Origin: Desmonostoc muscorum LEGE 12446
GTDB lineage: Bacteria > Cyanobacteriota > Cyanobacteriia > Cyanobacteriales > Nostocaceae
DNA: 64,000 nucleotides
Assembly: GCF_015207005.2 (NCBI RefSeq)
Contig: NZ_JADEXS020000001.1
Coordinates: 3,596,001-3,660,000, forward strand
Direction: 5' to 3'
A model generated the notes under the pieces. It was not told where the DNA came from, made no database searches, and saw nothing but the letters and a program-made list of their open reading frames with translations. Within the stretch, counting starts at the first letter, position 1, and each line of letters starts with the position of its first letter. A program made the position numbers and the translations under genes. This document shows, piece after piece, positions 1-8,496 of this stretch.

Positions 1-1
1 T

Positions 2-1099
2 TTCACTATTCCAGCAGTATTGTTTGGTTCTGTCGCTGGTGTGTTTGTAGACCGTTGGCCGAAAAAGGCTGTGTTGGTGGCAACGAATGTTTGGCGCGGT
101 ATCCTGGTTTTCTCAATTCCCTTCCTAATGTGGTTGACTCATGATTGGAAACCCATAGGAGTCTTACCAGTAGGTTTTTTAATCATTCTGGGTGTGACTT
201 TTTTAGTTTCCACACTGACGCAGTTTTTTGCCCCAGCGGAACAGGCGGCAATTCCTTTAGTAGTAGAAGAACAGCATTTACTCTCAGCTAATTCGCTTTA
301 CACAACAACGATGATGGCATCGGTAATTGTTGGGTTTGCTGTTGGTGAACCGTTGTTAGCGATCGCCGATAGACTTTGGTTGCAATTTAGTGGTAGTAGT
401 GGTTTAGGGAAAGAACTTTTAGTCGGTGGCAGTTATGCGATCGCTGGAATCATTTTGTTCCTCCTGAGAACTAACGAAAAACCTCACCCACCCGAAACAG
501 AATTCCCTCACGTATTCTCTGACTTACGGGATGGTCTGTCCTACCTGAAAGCCAATCATCGCGTCCGTAATGCTTTACTCCAGCTAATTATCTTGTTTTC
601 TGTCTTCGCAGCCTTAACTGTTTTAGCTGTTCGTATGGCAGAAATAATTCCCAATATGAAAGCCTCCCAATTCGGCTTTTTACTTGCAGCTGGTGGTGTT
701 GGCATTGCAGCTGGAGCAACAATTCTCGGTCAATTTGGTCAACGCTTCTCCTACACCCAACTAAGTTTGTGCGGTTGTCTTGGTATGGCAGCATCGTTGA
801 TTGGTCTGTCAATATTTACCACACAATTGTGGTTAATTTTGTTACTAGTTGCTTTATTAGGTGTCTTTGGGGCACTAGTAGGCATTCCCATGCAAACAAC
901 GATTCAAACAGAAACACCTCCAGAAATGCGTGGTAAAGTTTTCGGTCTACAGAACAATGTCATTAACATTGCTCTTTCCCTACCTTTGGCATTAGCTGGT
1001 GTAGCAGAAACCTTTGTAGGGTTACAGGCAGTTTTTTTGGGATTAGCAGCGATCGTTTTTTTAGGAGGAATATTAACCTGGTATAACTCACATCAGTAG
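2..1099 (+). CDS. MFS transporter, 5' end cut by window edge
   Basis: This is the 3' part of a major facilitator superfamily permease in the inner membrane. The frame is open from base 2, and the first start-like codon (TTG at 20) lies inside the protein, so the true start is outside the window. The early stretch GSVAGVFVDRWPKK matches the MFS loop 2-3 signature (G-x3-D-R-x3-K). About ten hydrophobic helices follow, with a hydrophilic central loop near residues 150-180 (KPHPPETEFPHVFSD) that separates the two six-helix halves. The family is most like the drug/enterobactin exporter-type cyanobacterial MFS proteins. The substrate cannot be told from sequence. It reads toward a 343-base gap before the glycosyltransferase, so it is probably the end of its own unit. 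Confidence 0.85.
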   Translation, partial: FTIPAVLFGSVAGVFVDRWPKKAVLVATNVWRGILVFSIPFLMWLTHDWKPIGVLPVGFLIILGVTFLVSTLTQFFAPAEQAAIPLVVEEQHLLSANSLYTTTMMASVIVGFAVGEPLLAIADRLWLQFSGSSGLGKELLVGGSYAIAGIILFLLRTNEKPHPPETEFPHVFSDLRDGLSYLKANHRVRNALLQLIILFSVFAALTVLAVRMAEIIPNMKASQFGFLLAAGGVGIAAGATILGQFGQRFSYTQLSLCGCLGMAASLIGLSIFTTQLWLILLLVALLGVFGALVGIPMQTTIQTETPPEMRGKVFGLQNNVINIALSLPLALAGVAETFVGLQAVFLGLAAIVFLGGILTWYNSHQ

Positions 1100-1442
1100 T
1101 TATCAACAGCAGCTATTATTCATGACCTTGAAGTAATTACTAATTTACTTAAAATTTGTGTGTTCGTGTTAAACTAAGGTCAGTCAAAATTTATCGCATA
1201 CTTGCCGGATATCAATCTGACATTAGCCAGAATAAGTTGTTTAAATATAAGAGATTAACAACTTATAAGTTGAATCAATACAGCCATCAATTCAGCAGTT
1301 TAATTAGCTAAAAAATAGCTTTTTAAACTAATTTTTGGCATATATTACTAAAAACTAAAAACCAGCAAGTATACCACGATAAAAGCAACAAAGGACGCAA
1401 AACTAATACATCAAACCCGCTTTTCTTACAGCTAAATAAAGA
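1100..1442. other. intergenic, AT-rich, no gene
   Basis: No coding frame or RNA gene is visible. The stretch is AT-rich, with runs such as TTAGCTAAAAAATAGC near 1304. It presumably carries the terminator of the MFS gene and the promoter of the glycosyltransferase, but no clear -10/-35 pair or T-tailed hairpin stands out. Confidence 0.4.
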
Positions 1443-2591
1443 ATGCGTATAGCCTGGATTGGAAAAAAATCGCCCTTTTGCGGCAATGTCACCTACAGTA
1501 GAGAAATTACAAATGCCTTGCTAGACAAGGGACATCAAGTTAGCTTTCTCCACTTCGCTCAAGAAGAATCAGAACCTGATAATTGGCCAAATCTCCAAGA
1601 AGTTCCCCTACCTTTTATTTACAAATCACAGGTTTACACAATCCCCACTTTTAAGGCGACTAAAGTTTTAACTGACTCGCTGCGGAAAATTAAACCAGAT
1701 GTTGTACATGCTTCCTTAACCCTATCTCCTCTTGATTTTGTTCTACCGGAAATCTGTGAGGAACTGAGGTTACCTTTAGTTGCTACTTTTCATACACCGT
1801 TTGCTGGGAAGGGAGCAAAGCTGATATCAGGAACACAGCTTTTGGCTTATCAACTCTACGCGCCTTTTTTGGTTAACTACGATCGCGTAATTGTATTTTC
1901 CCAAATTCAGCGGGAATTATTGGCACGTATGGGCGTAAGGGAAGAAAATATTGCGATCATTCCCAACGGTGTTGATCCAATTAAGTATTCTCCAGGGGCT
2001 TCTAAACTCAAAGCAGAATTTCAAGCCGAACGCTTGTTTGTTTATCAAGGTCGAATAGCCCCAGAGAAAAATGTGGAAGCCCTCCTGAGAGCTTGGAAGC
2101 AGTCGCAAATGGAGCGTAATAGCAAGCTTTTGATTGTTGGCGATGGGCCTTTGAAGTCTTCTTTAGAGCCGTTTTATGGTTGGGAATACGGCATTAATTG
2201 GTTAGGATTTGTTGCTGATGAAAATCGGCGCATCGAAATTTTGCGGGGCGCGGATGTATTTATTTTGCCTTCATTGGTAGAGGGACTATCTTTGTCTTTG
2301 TTAGAAGCAATGTCATGTGGGGTGGCTTGTTTGGCAACAGATGTCGGTGCAGATGGAGAAGTTTTGGAAAAGGGAGCGGGTATAGTTATTAATACCAAAA
2401 CAGTGCGATCGCAATTGAGAACTCTTTTACCAGTGTTACAAGACCATCCAGAGTTAACAACCCTACTAGGGCAAAAAGCCAGACAGCGTGTATTAGACCG
2501 CTATACGCTCACTAAGAATGTTACTCTGCTGGAAGAACTTTATAAAGAAGTTTTAACACAGCGACCTTTACCAGTTAGTCGCAGAGCATAG
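1443..2591 (+). CDS. glycosyltransferase family 4 protein
   Basis: A 382-residue GT-B fold glycosyltransferase that would transfer a sugar from a nucleotide-sugar donor to a lipid or polysaccharide acceptor at the cytoplasmic face. The N-terminus has the GT4 acceptor-domain pattern (RIAWIGKKSPFCGNVTYSREI), then HTPFAGKG near residues 118-125. The donor-binding half shows IPNGVD near 177 and the E-x7-E retaining motif in EGLSLSLLEAMSCG near 280-294, typical of GT4. Length fits the family. The ATG is preceded by an A-rich stretch without a strong Shine-Dalgarno site. Donor and acceptor are unknown. A weakly conserved copy of part of its 3' end lies downstream at 2731-2769. Confidence 0.88.
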   Translation: MRIAWIGKKSPFCGNVTYSREITNALLDKGHQVSFLHFAQEESEPDNWPNLQEVPLPFIYKSQVYTIPTFKATKVLTDSLRKIKPDVVHASLTLSPLDFVLPEICEELRLPLVATFHTPFAGKGAKLISGTQLLAYQLYAPFLVNYDRVIVFSQIQRELLARMGVREENIAIIPNGVDPIKYSPGASKLKAEFQAERLFVYQGRIAPEKNVEALLRAWKQSQMERNSKLLIVGDGPLKSSLEPFYGWEYGINWLGFVADENRRIEILRGADVFILPSLVEGLSLSLLEAMSCGVACLATDVGADGEVLEKGAGIVINTKTVRSQLRTLLPVLQDHPELTTLLGQKARQRVLDRYTLTKNVTLLEELYKEVLTQRPLPVSRRA

Positions 2592-3033
2592 GGAAAGGGA
2601 AAAAGTGCGATCGCACTGTAAATTATAAGATGGTAATGAGTGCGATCGGGCAGCAATGTTAGGCAGCATTGGGTAGTATTCTAGTCATGCAATGATTTGT
2701 GACTTATTTTGAATACAAATAGCTGACTAAGAATTCTCTTACCAGTTTTACAAGACCATCTACAGTTAAAGAAATCAAGTATGACGCAAGTCAGATAAAG
2801 TTGACAAATATCCCGGACTTAGAGCAGCTAGAACATGGAAAGTGCTGCCGAACATACGTCTATTACTTCATAAATCCGTTGCCTGAACAAAACGTTATTG
2901 ACCAAATTGCAAATAGTATAGTTGTAAGTTGTTCAATAGAAATATGTTTTCTGGCTGCTGAGATTTCAATTTGTTTATATAAAGATTCGGGTAACTGTAC
3001 ATTTAAGTTAGTCATATATAAAATTTCTTCTAA
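2592..3033. other. intergenic with diverged partial copy of the GT4 gene tail
   Basis: Bases 2731-2769 match the glycosyltransferase coding positions 2419-2457 at 34 of 39 positions by eye, so this looks like a decayed duplication. HIP1-type GCGATCGC or CGATCG sites occur at about 2607 and 2643. A 78-codon frame starting with TTG at 2801 runs across the rest, but it has no recognisable family and no good ribosome binding site. Confidence 0.45.
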
Positions 3034-3849
3034 CTAATTATTTGAATTATCCACTAAAGACCATCCCAAAGTTGTCGGCTGTTGATAAACTCGCTTCAAA
3101 GTATTCACATCCCTAACAGAAATAGGCGACGGTTTACGAACTTGGGAAAAGTATAAAGCATCAGTTTGTAGCGGACTATGACCCCAAATTCCTAAAGCGT
3201 GTCCAAGTTCGTGCCGGGCTGCTGCTCGGATATACTCACCTGTTTGACTGGGGCTGAGCAAGATGATGAAGCGGTGGGATAAAACTTTGTTGTTGGTGTA
3301 TAACTCGTAAGTAGTTTGTGCCGATCGCGCACGAGGTATATTACTACCAGGGGAAATCTGTAGAGGTGGTGCTTTTCGCACTATCGTAATATCCGCAACT
3401 TCTGACTGTTGGACTAGTGTCAAAGGCAAATAAGCACTCCATTCCTGCACAGCCTGTAAGACACTTCTGACCCATGTTTGAGCTTGTTTTTCGCTAACGG
3501 CTTTTGGTGTTTCTACGTAAACTTTGATAGGAAATTGTGACCAAACTAAATAACCAACTTGAGTTGTTGTGACTTGAGAAAAGTAGTCACCACTGTTGGT
3601 GTTATCTTCCCAGTGTGCGAGTGTGGGTGGTAACGGATGGGCTTTTGGAGGAGATGAGGGGGTGGGCAGAGAGATTATTAAGTCTGAATATCCATATTTT
3701 GGGATTTTTGTAAAGCTATAACTCGACTGGAGATTAATAAAAAATGTTAACAGCCCTGTGCCAATAAACAAGGCAAGAGCTGTAATTAACCGTCGTGAAA
3801 TTAAATTTAATACGGTGTTAAGTAGCGGGTGTTGGGTTCTTCTCCCCAT
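3034..3849 (-). CDS. matrixin-like zinc metalloprotease, membrane-anchored
   Basis: A 271-residue protein with one hydrophobic N-terminal helix (about residues 20-38: ITALALFIGTGLLTFFI), suggesting an anchor or uncleaved signal, so the catalytic part should be extracytoplasmic. The zinc-binding signature HELGHALGIWGH (about 212-223) gives HExxHxxGxxH, the metzincin/M10 pattern, with all three His ligands and the Glu base present. Between anchor and active site is a hydrophilic Pro/Ser-rich linker. The ATG lies 10 bases downstream of the secG stop, so the two genes are probably co-transcribed. Substrate unknown. Cyanobacteria often carry such predicted Zn proteases with no assigned role. Confidence 0.82.
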   Translation of the reverse strand: MGRRTQHPLLNTVLNLISRRLITALALFIGTGLLTFFINLQSSYSFTKIPKYGYSDLIISLPTPSSPPKAHPLPPTLAHWEDNTNSGDYFSQVTTTQVGYLVWSQFPIKVYVETPKAVSEKQAQTWVRSVLQAVQEWSAYLPLTLVQQSEVADITIVRKAPPLQISPGSNIPRARSAQTTYELYTNNKVLSHRFIILLSPSQTGEYIRAAARHELGHALGIWGHSPLQTDALYFSQVRKPSPISVRDVNTLKRVYQQPTTLGWSLVDNSNN

Positions 3850-3859
3850 TTACCTATCC

Positions 3860-4093
3860 TTATTTAGGCAACCAACCAGCACTTAAAACTACTGTTAAAC
3901 CGAGGAAAATGACTGTCAGCGCCCAAGTAACTCGGTTCAAAGTGTTTTCCGCACTTTTGGTGCTGCTAAATAGCTGGGCTTGTCCGCCAATGGCTCCAAT
4001 ACCATCACCTTTGGGGCTATGCAGCAAAACCAAGATAATCAAACCAGTGGCGGAAAATGCCCAAATGCCTTGCACGATATTAGTAACTGTCAT
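3860..4093 (-). CDS. secG: preprotein translocase subunit SecG
   Basis: A 77-residue protein with two hydrophobic helices (about 5-25 and 53-73) joined by the SecG-type loop containing GDGIGAIGGQAQLF. It is the small accessory subunit of the SecYEG channel that helps SecA-driven export at the plasma and thylakoid membranes. Length matches cyanobacterial SecG. It sits downstream of gpmI on the same strand, and the pairing of gpmI and secG is a common cyanobacterial arrangement. The 125-base gap before it holds AATTCAG repeats and a palindrome. Confidence 0.9.
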   Translation of the reverse strand: MTVTNIVQGIWAFSATGLIILVLLHSPKGDGIGAIGGQAQLFSSTKSAENTLNRVTWALTVIFLGLTVVLSAGWLPK

Positions 4094-4183
4094 GGTAGCA
4101 ATCTCATCTATAACAAATTTTAAAAAACAGAATTCAGAACTCAGAATTCAGAAGTTAGGAGTTTATTAAAAACTCCTAACTCT

Positions 4184-4213
4184 TGTACAGACGCGATTAA
4201 TCGCATCTGTACA
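4184..4213. repeat. dispersed palindrome with core GACGCGATTAATCGC
   Basis: A near-perfect 30-base inverted repeat that begins and ends TGTACA around a GCGATTAATCGC centre; one base breaks the symmetry. It belongs to a family also seen at 15630, 22521, 30882, 30921 and 47980. Here it sits between gpmI and secG, downstream of gpmI, where it could act as a transcript hairpin. AATTCAG heptamers precede it at 4131-4154. Confidence 0.75.
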
Positions 4214-4218
4214 CTCTT

Positions 4219-5817
4219 TTACAAGCCTACTTGCACGGGGGTGCGAGTGCGTTGCAGGTCATATTCTGCTGTTTTCAGCAGCGATCGCCCTGTCATTTCT
4301 GGTGGTTGAGGTAGCTGTAAAATCTCTAGAATGGTGGGGGCGATGTCGGATAGCTTACCATCGCTTCGTAGTTCGACATTTGTACCATATCCAGGGATTT
4401 TGACTTTTTCTCCTTCCACGAGGATAAAGGGGACTGGATTAGTCGTGTGAGCTGTCCAGGGATTACCCCCTTCATCTAGCATATACTCAGCGTTGCCATG
4501 ATCGGCAGTAATAATTGTTGTACCGCCGGCTTTGATAACGCTCTCTAGTAAGCGTCCCAAACAGCGATCGACTGTTTCAATGGCTGTAATGGTGGCTTCG
4601 ATTTGACCAGTATGCCCTACCATGTCTGGGTTAGCATAATTAATCACAACTAAAGAATATAAACCCTTTTGAATGGCAGCGATCGCTACGTCTGTAACTG
4701 CTTTTGCTGACATCGCTGGGGCGTGGTCATAAGTCGCTACCATTGGACTGCTGACTAATTCCCGGTCTTCACCAGGAAAAGGTTCCTCCAAACCCCCGTT
4801 AAAGAAATACGTGACGTGGGCGTATTTTTCTGTTTCGGCGGTGCGGAATTGCTTGAGATTGTGATTCGCTATCACTCCTCCCAGAATATTATTGAGATTC
4901 TGTGGCTCAAAAGCCACAGCCACGGCTAAGTCTGGGTCGTATTGGGTAAACGTGGCAAATGACAGCGGTTTGATTTGCTGTCTTTCAAAACCGTTAAATT
5001 TAGGACTGACAAAGGCTTGAGTCAGTTGTCTGGCGCGATCGGGGCGGAAGTTGAAAAATATCACCCCATCCCCTGGTTCTACAGCACCAGGAGCAATTCT
5101 GACGGGGTTGACAAATTCATCTTTTACCCCTTCGGCGTAAGATGCTTGCAAGATTTCTACAGCCTGACGGTCATCACCCACCGCATCTTGTGTCATGACA
5201 TCGTAGGCGCGTTTTACTCGATCCCAGCGGTGATCGCGATCCATCGCGTAGTAGCGACCGCTGACGGTGACTATGCGCCCGATTCCGATGCGGTCGATGT
5301 AATCTTGTAGCTGAGCGATCGCTTTTACGCCCTCGGTTGGCGCGGTGTCACGACCATCAGTAATTGCGTGGATACAAACTTCTGAAATTCGCTGCTCTTT
5401 AGCTAAGTCAAGTAGTCCAAATAGATGGGTGATATGGGAATGTACCCCACCCTCAGAACAAAGCCCTATTAGATGTAGCTTGCCATTTTGAGAGCGAACT
5501 TCCTGGCAAATTTTGACAAGTGCTGGGTTGGAAGTGATAGAACCGTCTTCCACCGCATCGGAGATGCGTACCAGTTCTTGCGGTACAACTCGCCCAGCAC
5601 CAATGTTCAAATGACCAACTTCTGAGTTGCCCATTTGACCATCTGGCAACCCTACGGCTTTTCCTGATGTGTGGATGAGGGTATGCGGGTAAGCTGCCCA
5701 TAAACTGTCCACAATGGGAGTTTTCGCAGCAACAATAGCGTTTCCTCGCGTCTGCTCGCAGTAGCCCCATCCGTCTAAAATGACTAGCACCACAGGAGCA
5801 ACAGGTGCTTTGGTCAT
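4219..5817 (-). CDS. gpmI: 2,3-bisphosphoglycerate-independent phosphoglycerate mutase
   Basis: Interconverts 3- and 2-phosphoglycerate in the cytosol (glycolysis/gluconeogenesis) using two Mn ions and a phosphoserine. From the chosen ATG the protein is 532 residues, matching the family. It opens with VVLVILDGWG, in which Asp is a metal ligand, and has the catalytic serine in MGNSEVGHLNIGAGR near residue 64. The late metal site TADHGNAEYM is also present. The frame is open upstream to 5871, but those 18 codons (ISNGIIRVLQKVKG...) do not resemble the family, so 5817 is preferred. secG follows downstream. Confidence 0.96.
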   Translation of the reverse strand: MTKAPVAPVVLVILDGWGYCEQTRGNAIVAAKTPIVDSLWAAYPHTLIHTSGKAVGLPDGQMGNSEVGHLNIGAGRVVPQELVRISDAVEDGSITSNPALVKICQEVRSQNGKLHLIGLCSEGGVHSHITHLFGLLDLAKEQRISEVCIHAITDGRDTAPTEGVKAIAQLQDYIDRIGIGRIVTVSGRYYAMDRDHRWDRVKRAYDVMTQDAVGDDRQAVEILQASYAEGVKDEFVNPVRIAPGAVEPGDGVIFFNFRPDRARQLTQAFVSPKFNGFERQQIKPLSFATFTQYDPDLAVAVAFEPQNLNNILGGVIANHNLKQFRTAETEKYAHVTYFFNGGLEEPFPGEDRELVSSPMVATYDHAPAMSAKAVTDVAIAAIQKGLYSLVVINYANPDMVGHTGQIEATITAIETVDRCLGRLLESVIKAGGTTIITADHGNAEYMLDEGGNPWTAHTTNPVPFILVEGEKVKIPGYGTNVELRSDGKLSDIAPTILEILQLPQPPEMTGRSLLKTAEYDLQRTRTPVQVGL

Positions 5818-6318
5818 AGTAAAATTGCCCTTTACTTTTTGTAATACCCGAATGATACCATTGCTAATCACCGCCGCAAGTGAATTTCTGCTTATTAACT
5901 TCTTTTATGAACGACTTGCAGCTTTTTGAGACATTTATTAAAAAATAGTAATCTTTCTATGATGTTTTTGATCTTGAATAATGAGTGATTATTTAGTAAG
6001 CTGTGATGCATTTAAGTTGCACATTAACTCCTGAAGTTGTCCTTTCTCCTTTGTCATTTGTTGGTTGTAACCTATGACTAAATAACTACTGACCAATGAC
6101 AATGTTGGTATAGAAATGCAACATCTAGCTGCGTTAGCTGAGTAGCATTTAAAATCTAACAGTTATTAGCTGTATGTTACAGATTTAAATCAGTGAACAG
6201 TTATCAGTGACAACGGTAATTGGTAACTGATAACTGTAGAAGAGAGGGGCTGTTAACCAAGGCAAAAATTGACAAATGATAACTGTTGAACTTTACTACT
6301 AAACAACTTTCCAGGTTC
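5818..6318. other. intergenic between gpmI and ABC-F gene
   Basis: No gene is visible. It holds the gpmI promoter and the end of the ABC-F transcript. An inverted repeat, ACAGTTATCA at 6197-6206 with TGATAACTGT at 6228-6237, could form a hairpin downstream of the ABC-F gene. The stretch also contains diverged AATGACC/TTTGTCA-type heptamers near 6044-6105. Confidence 0.45.
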
Positions 6319-8013
6319 TCATTTTCGTTTCGTGGAAGCTTTGGCAGCTTTGGCAGCTTTTTTAGCAGCTTTTTCAGCTTCTATTGCAGCTAATTTTGCT
6401 TGTTCTTTTTCTTCGGCAATTTTCTGGAGATAGTAATGATAATCTCCTAAATAAACGCGGAATTCCCCATCCCGAATTTCGACAATTTTGTTGGCTACCT
6501 GAGAGATAAAGTAGCGATCGTGGGATACGACAATTGCCGTGCCATCATAATTTTGCAGCGCTTCTTCCAACATTTCTTTCGCTGGAATATCTAGGTGATT
6601 TGTCGGCTCATCCAAGATTAATAAGTTCGCAGGACGTAAAAGCATTTTTGCCAATGCCAAACGAGCTTTTTCTCCTCCACTTAATGCCCCGACTGCCTTA
6701 AATACTGTGTCACCAGTGAATAAAAACCGTCCTAAAAGTGTGCGGACTTCTTCATTTTTCCAATCGGGAACTTCATCATGGATTGTTTCCATGACAGTTC
6801 TTTTTAAGTCCAAAGCTTCAGCTTGATTTTGCTCAAAGTAACCAGGAATAACATTATGATCGCCTAATTGGACAACACCTTCTGTGGGTGGTTCCATACC
6901 CATAATTATGCGTAGAAGTGTAGATTTCCCAGCACCATTGGGACCGAGAAAAGCAATGCGATCGCCTCTTTCAATTAAGAGATTCGCTGCCAAAAACAAA
7001 ATCTTATCATCATAGATATGAGTTAACTCTTTAATATTTACTACCTCACGTCCGCTGCGGGGTGCGGGAGGAAAGCGGAAGTGTAGAGTTCTGACTCCAG
7101 CTATAGGTGCTTCGATACGCTCAATTTTTTCCAGTTGCTTTTCCCGGCTTTTTGCCTGGGTACTGCGGGTAGCACTGGCGCGAAATCTATCAACAAAAAC
7201 TTGCTGTTTTTCTAACTCTTTTTGCTGGCGTTCGTAAGCACTCAGTTGTGCTGATTGATTTTCAGCTTTCTGTTGCAAATATGCGGAATAATTACCAAGG
7301 TAAGTGGCAGAAACACCGCGTTCAGTTTCCACAACTTGGGTGCAGAGACGGTCAAGAAATTCCCGGTCATGGGAAACTATGACCATCGGAGTAATTAGCC
7401 CTTTGAGGTAAGTTTCTAACCACTCAATGGTTTCTAAATCCAAATGGTTAGTCGGTTCATCCAGCAGTAACAAGTCGGGTTTTTGCAGGAGGATTTTACC
7501 CAAACTCATCCGCATTTGCCAACCGCCACTAAAGGCACTGACAAGGCGATCGCCATCTTCTACCCCAAATCCCATTTCTGGTAGGATTTTCCCAATGCGT
7601 GCGTCTAAACCATAGCCATCCAAAGCTTCAAATTGGCGCTGCAAACGATCCAATTTGTTGATTAGCCGATCCAGTTCGTCTGGATCAGCCGCTTCCATGT
7701 CACGTTGTACCTGCGTTAGAGATAGCTGTACTTCGTTGGCTTCTTTAAAAACTGTCCAAAATTCTTCTCTAACGGTGCGGGTGGGGTCTACTTCAAACTC
7801 TTGGTTGAGGTAAGCTATGTGTAAACTCGAAGGACGAATGATTTCGCCCGCTGTGGGTTCAATTTCCCCAGTGATGATTTTGAGTTGGGTGGACTTTCCA
7901 GCACCGTTGACACCGACTAAGCCAATGCGATCGCCTGGTTTAACTTCCCAGTTGATATCTTTGAGAACTTCGCCTGTAGGATAAATTTTACTGATATGTT
8001 CGAGTCGCAGCAT
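6319..8013 (-). CDS. ABC-F family ATP-binding protein
   Basis: A 564-residue soluble protein with two ABC ATPase domains and no membrane segments, the ABC-F layout of ribosome-associated translation factors and antibiotic-resistance proteins. Domain 1 has Walker A GVNGAGKST (about 35-43), signature SGGWQMR and Walker B LLLLDEPTNHLD. Domain 2 has GPNGAGKST (about 355), LSGGEKARLALAK and LLILDEPTNHLD. The linker (about 245-300) is a charged helical region (AYERQQKELEKQQVFVDRFR) as in the ABC-F P-site tip motif. The C-terminus is an Ala/Lys-rich tail. It most likely acts on the ribosome rather than in transport. The subfamily (Uup or YdiF-like) is not settled. Confidence 0.92.
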   Translation of the reverse strand: MLRLEHISKIYPTGEVLKDINWEVKPGDRIGLVGVNGAGKSTQLKIITGEIEPTAGEIIRPSSLHIAYLNQEFEVDPTRTVREEFWTVFKEANEVQLSLTQVQRDMEAADPDELDRLINKLDRLQRQFEALDGYGLDARIGKILPEMGFGVEDGDRLVSAFSGGWQMRMSLGKILLQKPDLLLLDEPTNHLDLETIEWLETYLKGLITPMVIVSHDREFLDRLCTQVVETERGVSATYLGNYSAYLQQKAENQSAQLSAYERQQKELEKQQVFVDRFRASATRSTQAKSREKQLEKIERIEAPIAGVRTLHFRFPPAPRSGREVVNIKELTHIYDDKILFLAANLLIERGDRIAFLGPNGAGKSTLLRIIMGMEPPTEGVVQLGDHNVIPGYFEQNQAEALDLKRTVMETIHDEVPDWKNEEVRTLLGRFLFTGDTVFKAVGALSGGEKARLALAKMLLRPANLLILDEPTNHLDIPAKEMLEEALQNYDGTAIVVSHDRYFISQVANKIVEIRDGEFRVYLGDYHYYLQKIAEEKEQAKLAAIEAEKAAKKAAKAAKASTKRK

Positions 8014-8153
8014 TAAGTTTCTCTCAGGTAGGGAGTGGGTGATTGAGGACGAAGTACTAATACCGCTTCCAATATTAACAAAAATTAACTATAAATTCGC
8101 CACTGGAAAGTTCTGGAACTGCAAATCAAATTTGGCTTGATTGAGGTATTAAG

Positions 8154-8322
8154 GGACTTCCATAAAATAAATTATCCCAATTTCGCCGAATCAACACGAC
8201 TATTCCTCCCCCATGCTCCCTGCTCCCTGGTTACTGAGCGCACTTGTGCTGAGTGTAGCCGAAGTAGTCGAAGTATGCTCCCCTGCCTTAATGCAACGGA
8301 ATATTTTTTTATTTGGAAGTCC
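8154..8322. mobile_element. MITE-like element, GGACTTCCA terminal repeats
   Basis: Ends are GGACTTCCA (8154-8162) and TGGAAGTCC (8314-8322), which are exact reverse complements. The similarity extends inward (AAAATAAATTAT on the left against AATATTTTTTTATT on the right). The left end (ACTTCCA, then AAATAAATTATCCCAA) and right end recur around a different interior at 55545-55641. There is no transposase frame inside. The interior holds a GAGCGCACTTGTGCTGAG inverted stretch near 8236. It looks like a non-autonomous element; the transposase family is unknown. Confidence 0.55.
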
Positions 8323-8372
8323 GTAAAAGGATATTTGAAAAGTCCTCTTTTCAGTACTAACACGTTCTATAT

Positions 8373-8408
8373 CCCCCTAAATCCCCCTTAAAAAGGGGGA
8401 CTAGGGGG
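8373..8408. repeat. inverted repeat, CCCCCTAAATCCCCC / GGGGGACTAGGGGG
   Basis: Two C-rich blocks followed by two G-rich blocks fold back on each other with a short A-rich loop. It lies about 90 bases past the stop of the amide hydrolase gene and could stop or stabilise its transcript. No T-run follows on the minus strand, so it is not a textbook terminator. Confidence 0.5.
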
Positions 8409-8496
8409 GAGCTAAAAGTGCCTAAAATGACACCAAAAAACTTTTCAAACAACCTCTAACTAGCAACTTGCCTTATTACTTTCATTCTTGTTTGGA

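Larger units (their letters stand above)
8014..8496. other. intergenic with MITE-like element and a C/G hairpin
   Basis: No convincing gene is present; short frames on both strands overlap the repeats. It contains an inverted-repeat element at 8154-8322 and a hairpin at 8373-8408, each listed separately. The remainder is AT-rich. Confidence 0.5.

Noticed and set aside
2801..3037. 78-codon plus-strand frame starting TTG
   Set aside because: No family, weak start, composition of intergenic DNA; ends against the protease gene on the other strand.
8137..8391. 84- and 63-codon frames on both strands
   Set aside because: They fall within the MITE-like element and its flanks and are artefacts of repeat DNA.
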